Below, piece by piece: positions 41,867-51,175 of a stretch of 64,000 nucleotides of DNA; the first letter of the stretch is position 1; each line of letters opens with the position of its first letter. The translations under genes were made by a program, and so were the position numbers. The notes beneath the pieces are model-generated. The model saw only the letters and a program-made list of their open reading frames with translations, searched no databases and had not been told where the DNA came from. Source of the stretch: Novosphingobium sp. HII-3 (GTDB lineage: Bacteria; Pseudomonadota; Alphaproteobacteria; Sphingomonadales; Sphingomonadaceae); the NCBI RefSeq assembly GCF_002916655.1, contig NZ_PPSM01000014.1:1-64000 (forward strand), in the 5' to 3' direction.

Positions 41867-43258
41867 ATGCATGAGTTCAGCGCCGAAGTGCTGCGCGCTT
41901 ACGACATCCGTGGTGTGTTCGGCGAAACGCTGGTCGAGGCGGATGCCTTTGCTCTGGGGCGTACCTTCGGCACGCATCTGCGGCGCAGCGGTGGATGCAG
42001 CGTCGTCGTCGGGCGCGACGGTCGGCTGAGTTCCCCCGCCCTGGAAGCCGCCCTGGTCGACGGTCTCGTGCGTACCGGCATCGAGGTGGTGCGCATCGGG
42101 CTCGCCGCCACTCCCATGCTCTATTTCGCGGAGGCGACGATCGGCACGGTGCAGGCCGGCATCCAAGTCACCGGTAGCCACAACCCCCGCGATCACAACG
42201 GCTTCAAGCTCGTCGTGGGCGGCGCTCCTTTCTTTGGCCGAGACATCGCCCGCCTCGGCATCATGGCGGCTGCTGGGGACTGGGACATGCCGGCCGCGCC
42301 GGGGAAGGTGGAAGAACGCGACATCCTGCCGGCCTACGTTTCGCGGCTGATGCAGGAACTGGAAGGAGTGGACGCGGAGCGGCTGTCGTCTCTGCGCATG
42401 GCCTGGGACACGGGCAACGGCGCAGCCGGACCGGTGATTGAGCGTCTGGCGGCGCTGCTGCCTGGCAAGCATCATCTTCTCCATACACGGGTGGATGGCC
42501 GGTTTCCGAACCACCACCCCGATCCGACGATAGAAGCCAACCTGCTGGACCTGCGGCAGCGGGTGAGGAGCAAGGGCCTTGACCTCGGCGTCGCCTTCGA
42601 CGGCGACGCGGACCGGCTGGGCGTGATCGACGCCAGTGGCCGTATCCTCAACGCCGACCGCCTGCTCATAGCCTTCGCTCGTGATGTTCTGAGCCGCAAG
42701 CCGGGCGGGCGCGTCGTCGCTGATGTGAAGGCATCGTCATCGGTGTTCGATACGGTCCACCGGCTCGGCGGGAAGGCGGAGATGGCGCCCTCGGGCCATT
42801 CCCACATCAAGGCGCGGATGAAAGCCACGGGGGCTGTCCTTGGCGGCGAGACAAGCGGCCACTTCTTCTTTGCCGACGACTGGTTCGGGTTCGACGACGG
42901 CATCTATGCAGCGATCCGGCTGATCGCCGGTCTCGTGCGCGATGGGGCCCGGGCGAGCGAAATTCACGATGCCGCGCCGGCCGTGGTGAACACGCCCGAG
43001 CTCCGCTTCCCCGTAGCGGAGGAGCGGAAATTCCCGGTCGTGGAAGAGGTGCGGGCCCGGCTCGCGGCTTCGAACGCGCAGGTGAACGCCATGGACGGCG
43101 TGCGGGTCGACACTCCGGACGGCTGGTGGTTGCTGCGAGCCTCCAACACTCAGGCAGCTTTGACTGCGCGCGCGGAAAGCGCCACCGAAGAGGGGCTAGG
43201 GCGCCTCGTCGCGGCGATCGACGAGCAGTTGCGCATGTCGGGAGTTTCAAGAACGTAG
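41867..43258 (+). CDS. Phosphomannomutase/phosphoglucomutase
   Basis: 463-residue alpha-D-phosphohexomutase interconverting hexose-1- and -6-phosphates for nucleotide-sugar and surface polysaccharide synthesis. All four family motifs are visible: TGSHNPRDHNGFK near residue 103 with the phospho-Ser, the metal loop FDGDADRLGVID near 244, the sugar-binding GGETSGHFFF near 327, and the C-terminal phosphate loop LLRASNTQAALTARAES. The two-activity AlgC/ManB type is most likely. The family start (EVLRAYDIRGVFGE) is a few residues from the ATG. Confidence 0.93.
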   Translation: MHEFSAEVLRAYDIRGVFGETLVEADAFALGRTFGTHLRRSGGCSVVVGRDGRLSSPALEAALVDGLVRTGIEVVRIGLAATPMLYFAEATIGTVQAGIQVTGSHNPRDHNGFKLVVGGAPFFGRDIARLGIMAAAGDWDMPAAPGKVEERDILPAYVSRLMQELEGVDAERLSSLRMAWDTGNGAAGPVIERLAALLPGKHHLLHTRVDGRFPNHHPDPTIEANLLDLRQRVRSKGLDLGVAFDGDADRLGVIDASGRILNADRLLIAFARDVLSRKPGGRVVADVKASSSVFDTVHRLGGKAEMAPSGHSHIKARMKATGAVLGGETSGHFFFADDWFGFDDGIYAAIRLIAGLVRDGARASEIHDAAPAVVNTPELRFPVAEERKFPVVEEVRARLAASNAQVNAMDGVRVDTPDGWWLLRASNTQAALTARAESATEEGLGRLVAAIDEQLRMSGVSRT

Positions 43259-43339
43259 CCGCCGGGCGCGATGCGTGTGAGGCCGGAAACCGTAAGGCTT
43301 TCGGTGCTTTTCCTTATCCGTTCCGATATGCTCATCCCG

Positions 43340-45823
43340 ATGCCTCCGCTGAACACCGCGCCCGGCCTGGTGCCGCCTGAAATAGCCGACTGGTTCGACC
43401 GGAGGGGGTGGCGGATACGGCGCCACCAGCGCGAGATGCTGGAAGCGGCCGACCGAGGCGGACACGCCCTGCTGGTCGCCGACACGGGCGCCGGCAAGAC
43501 GCTGTCCGGCTTCCTGCCCACGCTTGCCGCGTTCTGCCCGTCGAGACTGGCGGGGGGTGCGTTGCCTGAGGGTCTGCACACGCTTTACGTCTCGCCGCTA
43601 AAGGCTCTGGCGACGGACGTGCAGCGCAACCTGCTCGCACCCATCGAGGAGATGAAGCTGCCGATTCGCGTGGAGACACGCAGTGGGGATACGCCGTCCG
43701 ACCGCAAGGCGAGGCAGCGGGCGCGGCCGCCTCACGTACTTCTGACCACGCCCGAGTCGCTGTCGCTGCTCCTCAGCTACCCTGAAGCGCCCGAGCTCTT
43801 CAGAGGGCTGAGACACGTCGTCATAGACGAGGTTCACGCCTTCGCCACGGGCAAGCGCGGAGATTTGCTCGCCCTGTCCTTGTCGCGCTTGCAGGCGATC
43901 AGCCCGACCCTGCAGCGCGCGGCGCTCTCCGCTACGCTTGCCGATCCGGACGAGTACCGAGGATGGCTCGCTCCGTGGGGGGAGATCGACAGCGTCGCAC
44001 TGGTGGAGGGGGAGCCCGGCGCCGACCCGCAGGTGGAGATATTGCTCCCGCGCGAGGAACGCATCCCTTGGAGCGGGCACGCGGCGACATGGGCAATCCC
44101 GCAGCTGATCGAGCAGATCCGGGCGCATCGCACAACGCTGGTCTTCACCAACACCCGCTTCCTCGCCGAGTACATTTTCCAGCAGTTGTGGGACGCGAAC
44201 GAAGGAAACCTTCCGATCGGGATCCATCATGGTTCCCTTTCGCGGGAAGCGCGGCGGAAGGTCGAAGCGGCCATGGCCGACGGCAAACTCCGGGCTCTCG
44301 TCTGCACGGCGAGCCTCGATCTCGGCATCGACTGGGGCGATATCGACCTTGTGGTGCAGATGGGTGCTCCAAAGGGCTCTTCGCGCCTGCTGCAGAGGAT
44401 CGGCCGCGCCAACCACCGGCTGGACCAGCCGAGCAAAGCGATCCTGGTGCCGGGCAACCGCTTCGAATTCCTGGAGGCGTTCGCCGCGCAGCAGGCCGTC
44501 CGCGAGGGGCAGCGGGACGGCGATCCCTTCAGGCCGGGGGGCCTGGACGTGCTGGCGCAGCATGTCATGGGAGCCGCTTGCGCCGGGCCGTTTCGGGAAG
44601 AGGCCTTGCTGGCCGAGGTCCGCTCCTCGCTGTCCTATGCCTGGGTGGACGAGGCGGTCTTCGCGCGCGTGCTCGAGTTCGTGGCGACCGGCGGATATGC
44701 GCTACGCTCCTACGACCGGTTTCGTCGCATCGTGCGTGAACGGGATGGGACTTGGCGGCTGGCGCATCCCGAACATGCGGCCCGCCATCGCCTGAACGCG
44801 GGCATCATCGTCGATGCCGAGATGCTCGACGTGCGGTTCCGCAACGGGCGGTCACTTGGCCGGGTGGAGGAGGGTTTCGGCGCGAGCCTCGGCCCCGGCG
44901 ACACGTTTCGCTTTGCGGGCATGGACCTTGAAGTCGAGGCGCTCAAGGATCTCGACCTCATCGTGCGGGCCGCAAAACGCTCGGCCACGATACCTAGCTA
45001 CATGGGGCAACGCATGCCGATCTCAACGCATCTTGCCGATCGCGTGCGGGCCATGCTCTGCGATCAGGCGGGATGGGCGCGGTTTCCCGACGACGTGCGG
45101 GAGTGGCTGGAGGTTCAGGGCTGGCGTTCACACCTGCCGGCGCCCGGACGGTTGTTGGTGGAAAGCTTTCCGCACCAGGGCCTGTGCTACACGAGCTACT
45201 ACACTTTCGAAGGGTGGAACGCGAATCAGTCGCTGGGCATGCTGATCACCCGCCGGATGGAAGATCGAGGGCTGGGGCCACTCGGATTCGTGGCCACGGA
45301 CTACACTCTCATCGTATGGGGCCTGAAACCGGTGGGGGATCCAGCGTCGCTGCTCTCGCCGGACATCCTCACGCATGAATTCGTCGACTGGATCCAGCAG
45401 TCGTACCTGCTGCGCCGCGCCTTCCGGGAGGTGGCGGTGATATCGGGCCTCGTCGAGCGGCAGCAGCCGGGCAAGCGCAAGTCCGGGCGGCAGGTCACCT
45501 TCTCGACCGACCTCATCTACGACGTCCTGCGCAAATACGAGCCGGATCACCTTCTGATCCAGGCGGCCTGGGCCGACGCCCGCGCCCGCATGACCGACAT
45601 CGGGCGAGTGGGGGACGTGCTCGATCGCGCGGCACGGGAAGTGGATCATGTCTGGCTGGACCGCATCAGCCCGCTAGCCGTTCCCGCGCTTTCGATGGTG
45701 GGCCGCGAGCGCCTGCCATCGGGCGCGGCCGACGATGACCTGCTGCTGGAGGCGGAGAGCCTGGCCTCGGTCGCGATGCGCGTGGATGCGCTGCCGGAAG
45801 ATCGGGAACGCGGGGAAGATTGA
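43340..45823 (+). CDS. Lhr-like, ligase-associated DEXH-box helicase
   Basis: 827-residue superfamily 2 helicase. Motif I ADTGAGKTLSGFLP is near residue 50 and TTPESLSLLLS near 136. The DEVH box (VVIDEVHAF) follows near 157, then SATLADP, LVFTNTRFLAEYIFQ, and motif VI QRIGRANHRLD near 353. The C-terminal part has the Lhr-specific winged-helix and beta regions. This subgroup is usually linked to a DNA-repair set with an ATP-dependent ligase and a metallo-exonuclease, which are not adjacent here. Starts at 43271 or 43328 are possible; none has a strong ribosome-binding site. Confidence 0.9.
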   Translation: MPPLNTAPGLVPPEIADWFDRRGWRIRRHQREMLEAADRGGHALLVADTGAGKTLSGFLPTLAAFCPSRLAGGALPEGLHTLYVSPLKALATDVQRNLLAPIEEMKLPIRVETRSGDTPSDRKARQRARPPHVLLTTPESLSLLLSYPEAPELFRGLRHVVIDEVHAFATGKRGDLLALSLSRLQAISPTLQRAALSATLADPDEYRGWLAPWGEIDSVALVEGEPGADPQVEILLPREERIPWSGHAATWAIPQLIEQIRAHRTTLVFTNTRFLAEYIFQQLWDANEGNLPIGIHHGSLSREARRKVEAAMADGKLRALVCTASLDLGIDWGDIDLVVQMGAPKGSSRLLQRIGRANHRLDQPSKAILVPGNRFEFLEAFAAQQAVREGQRDGDPFRPGGLDVLAQHVMGAACAGPFREEALLAEVRSSLSYAWVDEAVFARVLEFVATGGYALRSYDRFRRIVRERDGTWRLAHPEHAARHRLNAGIIVDAEMLDVRFRNGRSLGRVEEGFGASLGPGDTFRFAGMDLEVEALKDLDLIVRAAKRSATIPSYMGQRMPISTHLADRVRAMLCDQAGWARFPDDVREWLEVQGWRSHLPAPGRLLVESFPHQGLCYTSYYTFEGWNANQSLGMLITRRMEDRGLGPLGFVATDYTLIVWGLKPVGDPASLLSPDILTHEFVDWIQQSYLLRRAFREVAVISGLVERQQPGKRKSGRQVTFSTDLIYDVLRKYEPDHLLIQAAWADARARMTDIGRVGDVLDRAAREVDHVWLDRISPLAVPALSMVGRERLPSGAADDDLLLEAESLASVAMRVDALPEDRERGED

Positions 45824-45833
45824 GGCACGCAAG

Positions 45834-45861
45834 AAAAAGGGGCGGAAAGTTCCGCCCCTTT
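45834..45861. terminator. Bidirectional terminator between helicase and exbD2
   Basis: A 12-bp stem (45836-45847 with 45850-45861) with A-rich and T-rich flanks lies between the two convergent genes. The T-run is best on the minus strand (45838-45834 read as TTTTT), so it serves the TonB operon most clearly; on the plus strand TTTC follows. Confidence 0.85.
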
Positions 45862-45896
45862 CAGGTGTCCTCTCGGACCAGTCTGCCAACTTCGGC

Positions 45897-46331
45897 TTAC
45901 TTGCCGAAGGTCGCGAACTGTTCGTTGCCCACGAAGCCGAACTTCGTAACGGCGGAGCCCTTGATGACCTGGAGCACCTGCGCCGACAGCTCATAGCTGG
46001 CTTCGGGCTCAGGCTGGAACTGCAGTTCCGGCTCGGGGTTCATGCGGGTGGTCGCCTGCAGGGTCTGGATCAGCCTTGCCTGGTCGATCTGAGTGCCGTT
46101 CCACATGATCTTGCTGTCCTGAGTCAGCACGATCTTGTTCTTGACCGGATCGATCGGCGGAGGCGTGTCCGTCGGAGGGGTGGCTACGGGCAGATCGATA
46201 TCGATCGAGTGCGTCGCAACCGGAATGGACATGATGAACATGATGAGGAGGCAGAGCATGACGTCGATCAACGGCGTCGTGTTCATCTCCATCATCGGCG
46301 AACCATCGTCCTTGCCGCCTGACATTGCCAT
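45897..46331 (-). CDS. exbD: ExbD/TolR family biopolymer transport protein (second copy)
   Basis: 144 residues with one N-terminal transmembrane helix (NTTPLIDVMLCLLIMFIMSIPV) carrying the conserved functional Asp, then a periplasmic domain. The helix start MEMNTTPLIDVM is a family signature. It has an unusual proline-rich linker (ATPPTDTPPPIDPVKNK) and a shorter periplasmic domain than the first ExbD. It is the last gene of tonB-exbB-exbD-exbD, 24 bases after the first exbD. It forms the proton channel with ExbB that energises TonB. Confidence 0.92.
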   Translation of the reverse strand: MAMSGGKDDGSPMMEMNTTPLIDVMLCLLIMFIMSIPVATHSIDIDLPVATPPTDTPPPIDPVKNKIVLTQDSKIMWNGTQIDQARLIQTLQATTRMNPEPELQFQPEPEASYELSAQVLQVIKGSAVTKFGFVGNEQFATFGK

Positions 46332-46355
46332 GAGATGTTACTCCTGTTCCGCGCG

Positions 46356-46889
46356 TCAGCCGTTCGGGTCGATCGGGTTGGTGATGAAGCCAACCGTCGG
46401 GTAGCCCGAAATCTGGACGTTGTAGATCGCACCGGCCACGCAGCGCCAGGGCGCTTCGACGTCACCGCGGATGTGGACCTGCGGGATGAGATCCGGGTTC
46501 GTCATCAGAGCCTGCGGACCACCTTCACGCTTCACGATCGCGTCAAGACGCTTGAAGGCCTGGTCGCGCAGTTCCTCGGAAGTCACCGGCGTCACATTGT
46601 TGATGTAGATGCGGCATTCACCGCCGCGGTTCGCACCCTGGAAGCCCGGCTCGCCGGCGCTCTTGCCGGAGGCATCCGTTGTCGAAACGGTGAGGAGCAG
46701 GTTTTCGACCTTGTCCTTCGATTCGACGGCTTCGATGACGGGGATGCGCAGCTTCTCGATCGTCTGGATCGCGACGGGAACCGCGATCAGGAAGATGATG
46801 AGCAGCACCAGCATGACGTCGACGAGCGGCGTCGTGTTGATGTCGGACATCGGTGTCTCTGCACCGCCTCCGCCCGTGGATATCGCCAT
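46356..46889 (-). CDS. exbD: ExbD/TolR family biopolymer transport protein (first copy)
   Basis: 177 residues. A Gly-rich cytoplasmic start (MAISTGGGGAETPM) precedes SDINTTPLVDVMLVLLIIFLIAVPV, the ExbD membrane helix with its functional Asp. The periplasmic domain is larger than that of the second copy and contains two Cys (GGECRIYI and APWRCVAG) that could form a disulfide. It lies downstream of exbB. Two differing ExbD proteins in one TonB operon suggest that both enter the complex or serve different transport tasks. Confidence 0.93.
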   Translation of the reverse strand: MAISTGGGGAETPMSDINTTPLVDVMLVLLIIFLIAVPVAIQTIEKLRIPVIEAVESKDKVENLLLTVSTTDASGKSAGEPGFQGANRGGECRIYINNVTPVTSEELRDQAFKRLDAIVKREGGPQALMTNPDLIPQVHIRGDVEAPWRCVAGAIYNVQISGYPTVGFITNPIDPNG

Positions 46890-47030
46890 AGTCTTATCCT
46901 AATCCTTGCGTTGCCTGGGGGCCGGCGACGGCCATTCGCATGCTTCCTGCCGTCGCCTTTACCTGACCCCGACGGGGGCGGACCGATCCGCTGAAAGAGC
47001 AGTGACCGATCCGCATTGGTCCCCGTGCTC

Positions 47031-47798
47031 TTACGGCTTGGCCGGAGCGGCAGCCGGCTTGGCCGGAGCCGGAGCAGCCTTCGCCGAAGCGAGGGCGGGC
47101 TTCACGGCACCCTTCGAGTTGATGTTCGCGAGAACGTCGTTCGAGAAGCCGGTCAGCAGTTCGGCGATACGCTTGTTGCGAGCCTGCAGGTAGTTGTAGG
47201 CAAGCACGGCCGGAACGGCGACGAGCAGACCCAGCGCGGTCATGATGAGAGCTTCACCGACCGGACCGGCGACCTTGTCGATCGAAGCCGAACCCGCGAG
47301 ACCGATGGCGATCAGAGCGCGGTAGATGCCGACGACGGTACCGAACAGACCGATGAACGGCGAGGTCGCACCGACGGTGGCGAGGAACGGCAGGCCCGAA
47401 GCAAGGCGTGCGTTGATGGTCTGCTCCGAGCGAGCGAGCGACCCGTGCAGCCAGTCGTGGGCCTCGAGCGAGTCCGTCATCTTGGCGTGCTGGTCTTCAG
47501 CGGCGAGGCCGTCTTCGACGAGCTGACGCCATGCGCTGTTCTTCTCGAGCTTGGCAGCGCCTTCGCGCAGGGTAGGGGCGCGCCAGAAGTTGGTGCGGAT
47601 GGCGTTGAACTGGCGCAGGATCTTCGACTGTTCGAACCACTTGGTGAACAGAATGTAGAACGAACCGAACGACATGATGCCCAGGATGATGACGGTCGCG
47701 TAAGCGATGAAACCGCCCTGTTCGAGTGCTTCCTTGAAGCCGAACTTGTTCTGCGGCGCGGCTTCGCCGGCAGCGGCAAGGATGTCAACGATAAGCAT
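47031..47798 (-). CDS. exbB: ExbB/TolQ family proton channel protein
   Basis: 255 residues with three transmembrane helices: AYATVIILGIMSFGSFYILF near residue 32, then GLPFLATVGATSPFIGLFGTVVGIYRAL, the MotA/TolQ/ExbB signature, near 135, and GEALIMTALGLLVAVPAVLAYNYLQ near 180. The C-terminus is an unusual Ala/Pro/Lys-rich tail (SAKAAPAPAKPAAAPAKP). Together with ExbD it uses proton motive force to drive TonB. It follows tonB by 68 bases. Confidence 0.95.
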   Translation of the reverse strand: MLIVDILAAAGEAAPQNKFGFKEALEQGGFIAYATVIILGIMSFGSFYILFTKWFEQSKILRQFNAIRTNFWRAPTLREGAAKLEKNSAWRQLVEDGLAAEDQHAKMTDSLEAHDWLHGSLARSEQTINARLASGLPFLATVGATSPFIGLFGTVVGIYRALIAIGLAGSASIDKVAGPVGEALIMTALGLLVAVPAVLAYNYLQARNKRIAELLTGFSNDVLANINSKGAVKPALASAKAAPAPAKPAAAPAKP

Positions 47799-47866
47799 GC
47801 GAGTTACCTCTCAAGAAGAATGCAGGTTGTGGTCGGGAGCCGCTGTCGGGGCCGACCCCTTGGAGA

Positions 47867-48532
47867 TTAGTTGAGCTTGTAGACGATCGCGGTCGAGTAC
47901 GAGGACGAAACCGGGTTCCCGCCGTCGTCCAGGGCGGGGTCGAAGCGCGCATAGCGCTGCATACCGTCGCACGCTGCCTCGTCCAGATCGGGGCTGCCGC
48001 TCGAGCTTGACACCGAGCACGCGCTGACCCTTCCGTCCGCACCCACGGTGACGCGAACGCCGACGCGGCCTTCACGTTCTTCGCGAGCGGCGCGGGTCGG
48101 GTAGTTCGCCTGGATGCGACCTGCCCAGCTCGCCTGGCCCTTCGGCTTGACGCCACGAGCCTTGGACGGTCCCGGCGGCGGTGCCGGCGGCGGCGGCGGG
48201 GGAGCCGCGGTCTGGATAACCACCGGCGGCGCCGGCGGCGGGGTGATCACGGTTTGCACCGGCGGCGGGGCCGGGGCGATATTGATCGGCGGCGGCGGCG
48301 CCACGATGGGCGGCGGCGGCGTATCGGGCTGTTCCGGCGGAGGCGGCGGTGGCTCTTCCTCCTTCGGTTTCTCTTCCTTGATATCCACGGTGGTCACCTT
48401 GTTGATGACCTTCTTCGCCGCCTCATAGGCCAAGCCGGTGACGAGCGCATAGCCGACGAAGACATGGATCAAGGCGACAATGACAAGAGCGGTAACCTTG
48501 CTACCGCTCATCTGCTGGTCAGCGTAAGCCAT
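47867..48532 (-). CDS. tonB: TonB energy transducer
   Basis: 221 residues. One N-terminal signal-anchor helix (VTALVIVALIHVFVGYALVTGLAYE) precedes an acidic Lys/Glu stretch, then about 90 residues of proline-rich periplasm-spanning sequence (several runs of 5-6 prolines). The C-terminal TonB domain has YPTRAAREEREGRVGVRVTVGADGRVSACSV and ends SYSTAIVYKLN. It contacts TonB boxes of outer-membrane receptors to power uptake of siderophores, vitamin B12 or saccharides. First gene of the operon; an ATG seven codons in is an alternative start. Confidence 0.95.
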   Translation of the reverse strand: MAYADQQMSGSKVTALVIVALIHVFVGYALVTGLAYEAAKKVINKVTTVDIKEEKPKEEEPPPPPPEQPDTPPPPIVAPPPPINIAPAPPPVQTVITPPPAPPVVIQTAAPPPPPPAPPPGPSKARGVKPKGQASWAGRIQANYPTRAAREEREGRVGVRVTVGADGRVSACSVSSSSGSPDLDEAACDGMQRYARFDPALDDGGNPVSSSYSTAIVYKLN

Positions 48533-48898
48533 TCAGACGCATCACTCCATTACCAAGCCCCGGACAGAGGTGCCTGAAACACATGCCCAAGGGCGCCCAT
48601 GGTTTCCCACCCGGAAGGGGGACCCCATGACGAAACTCCAAATTACCCACCCTGACGGCTAACAGTCTACCTGTCCGTGAACAACAAGAAACGGGAGGCG
48701 AACCGAGGGGTTTTTGTTATTTTCACCCCAAATTTGTCGGGGTCTTAACCCTGAAGCCGACCCCGCGCAACGCCTTATCAGCCTGCGCGGAGTTAACGCG
48801 CGATTCATGCCCCCTCGGGAGAATTTGATCCAGTGCCTTTTTGAAATGGCTTCACCAAGCGGTTATACCCGCGCCCTTTACCACGGAGATCACCGGTC
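48533..48898. other. Divergent intergenic region upstream of tonB
   Basis: 366 bases between tonB and the exported protein gene. It includes an AT-richer stretch around 48700-48750 (T-runs next to CCCC/GGGG words), likely promoter DNA. No Fur-box-like 19-mer is recognisable. A TTAA-N7-TTCA element near 48796 is one base off a CtrA box and is not called. No protein-like frame is seen. Confidence 0.5.
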
Positions 48899-49744
48899 AT
48901 GTCATTGAAACTGCGCCCACTTGCCGCAGCCTTCGCAGGTGCCTGCCTGATGCTGGCGCCGCTTGCGGCGAGCGGTCAGGCCACCCCGGGGACGACGAAC
49001 GAACTGGCTTATGCCGATATTGCGGGGCTGGCCGAATCGGCCGGTCTGGTCGTGCGGGCGCAGGTCGCTTCGACGACGCGCATCGAGGACCAGCGGGCGC
49101 CCGGGCTTACGCCGGGCCATGGCCGGTTCTATGTAGAGGCGCAGACCCGGACGCTCCTGATGGGCCGCAGCCCGCTTGGCGAGTCCATCCGCTACCTGGT
49201 CGATCTTCCGCTGGACGCCAAGGGGAAGGCGCCCAAGCTCAAGAAGGAGGATGTGCTGCTTTTCGCGCGTGCCGTGCCGGGGAGGCCGGGAGAGCTGCAG
49301 CTTGTCCGCCCCAGGGCGCAACTCCTGTGGACGCCCGCGCGCGAGGCGCGGCTGCGCTCCGTGCTTGAGGCGCTCGTCGCGCCGGACGCGCCCGCCAGGA
49401 TCACCGGTGTGCGTGAACTCCTCTTCGTGCCGGGAACGCTGGCGGGACAGGGAGAGACGCAGATCTTCCTGAAGACGCACGACAACTCCGCCGCATCCAT
49501 CACCGTCAGCCATGAGCAGGGGCAGCCCCCCGTCTGGGGCGCGTCGTTTTCCGAACTGGTTGCGGCGGTGGGGCGGCCGCCCGCACCCGAAACGCTGGAA
49601 TGGTACCGGCTCGCGTGCTTCCTTCCTCGCAATCCTCCCGCTGACGTGACTCAGTCCGGCACCTTCGCGGAACGGCAGCAGGCGCTCTCCGACTATCGTC
49701 TGGTCGTGGCGCAGCTCGCGCCCTGCATGCGCAATTTGAAATAA
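48899..49744 (+). CDS. Exported protein of unknown function
   Basis: 281 residues with a clear signal peptide (KLRPLAAAFAGACLMLAPLAASGQA, cleavage near residue 26). The mature protein starts with a helix (NELAYADIAGLAESAGLVVRAQV) followed by beta-rich sequence (RFYVEAQTRTLLMG, IRYLVDLPLDAKGK, VLLFARAVPGRPGELQLVRP). Two Cys near the C-terminus (LACFLPRN and LAPCMRN) may pair. I do not recognise a characterised family. It stands alone between divergent tonB and hom. Periplasmic location is inferred from the signal peptide. Confidence 0.8.
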   Translation: MSLKLRPLAAAFAGACLMLAPLAASGQATPGTTNELAYADIAGLAESAGLVVRAQVASTTRIEDQRAPGLTPGHGRFYVEAQTRTLLMGRSPLGESIRYLVDLPLDAKGKAPKLKKEDVLLFARAVPGRPGELQLVRPRAQLLWTPAREARLRSVLEALVAPDAPARITGVRELLFVPGTLAGQGETQIFLKTHDNSAASITVSHEQGQPPVWGASFSELVAAVGRPPAPETLEWYRLACFLPRNPPADVTQSGTFAERQQALSDYRLVVAQLAPCMRNLK

Positions 49745-49833
49745 ACAGCCACGCATCGAAGCCTGGGCAGGCCGGTTCTTGCTGGAAATTACGATCCGCC
49801 TGCCTTAGTGGCCGCTCCGAATAAGGAGCTAGC

Positions 49834-51141
49834 ATGGCCGAACCGCTGAATATTGCGCTTGCCGGACTGGGTACAGTCGGCACTGGCGTCGTCCGTCTCA
49901 TCGAGACCAATGCGGAGCTGATCGCCCGCCGCGCCCGCCGGCCGATCCGCATCGCTGCCGTCAGCGCGCGGGACCGTTCGAAGGATCGCGGGGTCGACTT
50001 TTCCGCCTACGACTGGGTCGATGATACGGCGGCGCTGGCCTCTCGCGGGGATGTGGACGTCGTCGTGGAGATGGTGGGCGGTTCCGATGGCCCGGCGCTG
50101 GCATTGGCGCGCAACACCATCGCCGGCGGCAAGAGCCTGGTGACCGCGAACAAGGCGATGATCGCGCATCACGGGCTGGAGCTTGCCTCCGCAGCCGAGG
50201 CGATGGGTGTGGCCTTGAAGTTCGAAGCCGCGGTGGCGGGCGGTATCCCGGTCATCAAGGGCCTGAGCGAAGGGGCGGCGGCCAATGCCATCGATCGGGT
50301 CTACGGCATCCTCAACGGCACCTGCAATTACATCCTTTCCACCATGGAGGACACAGGAGCTGACTTCGCGGACGTTCTCGCCGAGGCGCAGCGCCTGGGC
50401 TATGCGGAAGCTGATCCCACCTTCGATATCGAAGGCATCGACGCGGCACACAAGCTGTCCATCCTCGCGGCCATAGCGTTCGGATCGGAGCTGCGCTTCG
50501 ATGCGGTCGAGACGATGGGCATCAGCCGGGTCAAGGCGGCCGACATCGAACAGGCACGGTCGCTCGGCTACGTCATCCGTCTGCTCGGCATGGCCGGGGT
50601 GGACATGACCTGCGGATCTCCGCGCCTTTTCCAGCGCGTCCGCCCGCACCTCGTTCCCTTCGACCACCCGCTCGCCCATGTCGACGGCGCGACCAACGCC
50701 GTCGTGGCCGAGGGCAACTTCATGGGACGCCTGCTGTTCCAGGGTGCGGGCGCAGGCGACGGGCCGACCGCGAGCGCGGTCGTGGCGGACATCATCGACA
50801 TCGCGCGCGGGGAAAAGAGCGCGGCGTTCTCGATGCCGGCGCGTGAACTGGAAGTCATGGAGCCGGCGGAGACCGGCCACCGTGTCGGCAGCTCGTACAT
50901 CCGCTTCACCGTGCCTGACCGCCCGGGCGTGCTGGCCGATATCACCGCTGCCATGCGCGATGCGGGCGTATCGATCGAAAGCCTGATCCAGAAGGGCGAT
51001 CCCGACCAGGATGGCGAAGTGATCCTTGCCGTTGTCACGCACCCCGGGCCGGAAAGCGCGGTGACTGAGGCCATGCGGATCCTCGACGGCTCCGAAAGCC
51101 TGGCCGCGCAGCCGCTGGTCATGCAAATAATCGGCGCCTGA
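49834..51141 (+). CDS. hom: Homoserine dehydrogenase
   Basis: NAD(P)H enzyme reducing aspartate semialdehyde to homoserine on the way to threonine, methionine and isoleucine; 435 residues. The Rossmann loop ALAGLGTVGTGVV is at residues 9-21. TANKAMIAHHG and GGIPVIKGL follow, then the catalytic-domain GILNGTCNYILSTMED and LGYAEADPTFDIEGIDAAHKL. A C-terminal ACT domain (YIRFTVPDRPGVLADITAAMRDAGVSIESLIQ) suggests feedback control by threonine. AAGGAG stands 8 bases before the start. Confidence 0.97.
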   Translation: MAEPLNIALAGLGTVGTGVVRLIETNAELIARRARRPIRIAAVSARDRSKDRGVDFSAYDWVDDTAALASRGDVDVVVEMVGGSDGPALALARNTIAGGKSLVTANKAMIAHHGLELASAAEAMGVALKFEAAVAGGIPVIKGLSEGAAANAIDRVYGILNGTCNYILSTMEDTGADFADVLAEAQRLGYAEADPTFDIEGIDAAHKLSILAAIAFGSELRFDAVETMGISRVKAADIEQARSLGYVIRLLGMAGVDMTCGSPRLFQRVRPHLVPFDHPLAHVDGATNAVVAEGNFMGRLLFQGAGAGDGPTASAVVADIIDIARGEKSAAFSMPARELEVMEPAETGHRVGSSYIRFTVPDRPGVLADITAAMRDAGVSIESLIQKGDPDQDGEVILAVVTHPGPESAVTEAMRILDGSESLAAQPLVMQIIGA

Positions 51142-51175
51142 GGCAGGCTCCTCCGGACGGCGGCCCGCCGCACGA

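Noticed and set aside
48796-48810. TTAA-N7-TTCA, a near CtrA box upstream of the exported protein gene
   Set aside because: One mismatch in a core half-site and no supporting context.
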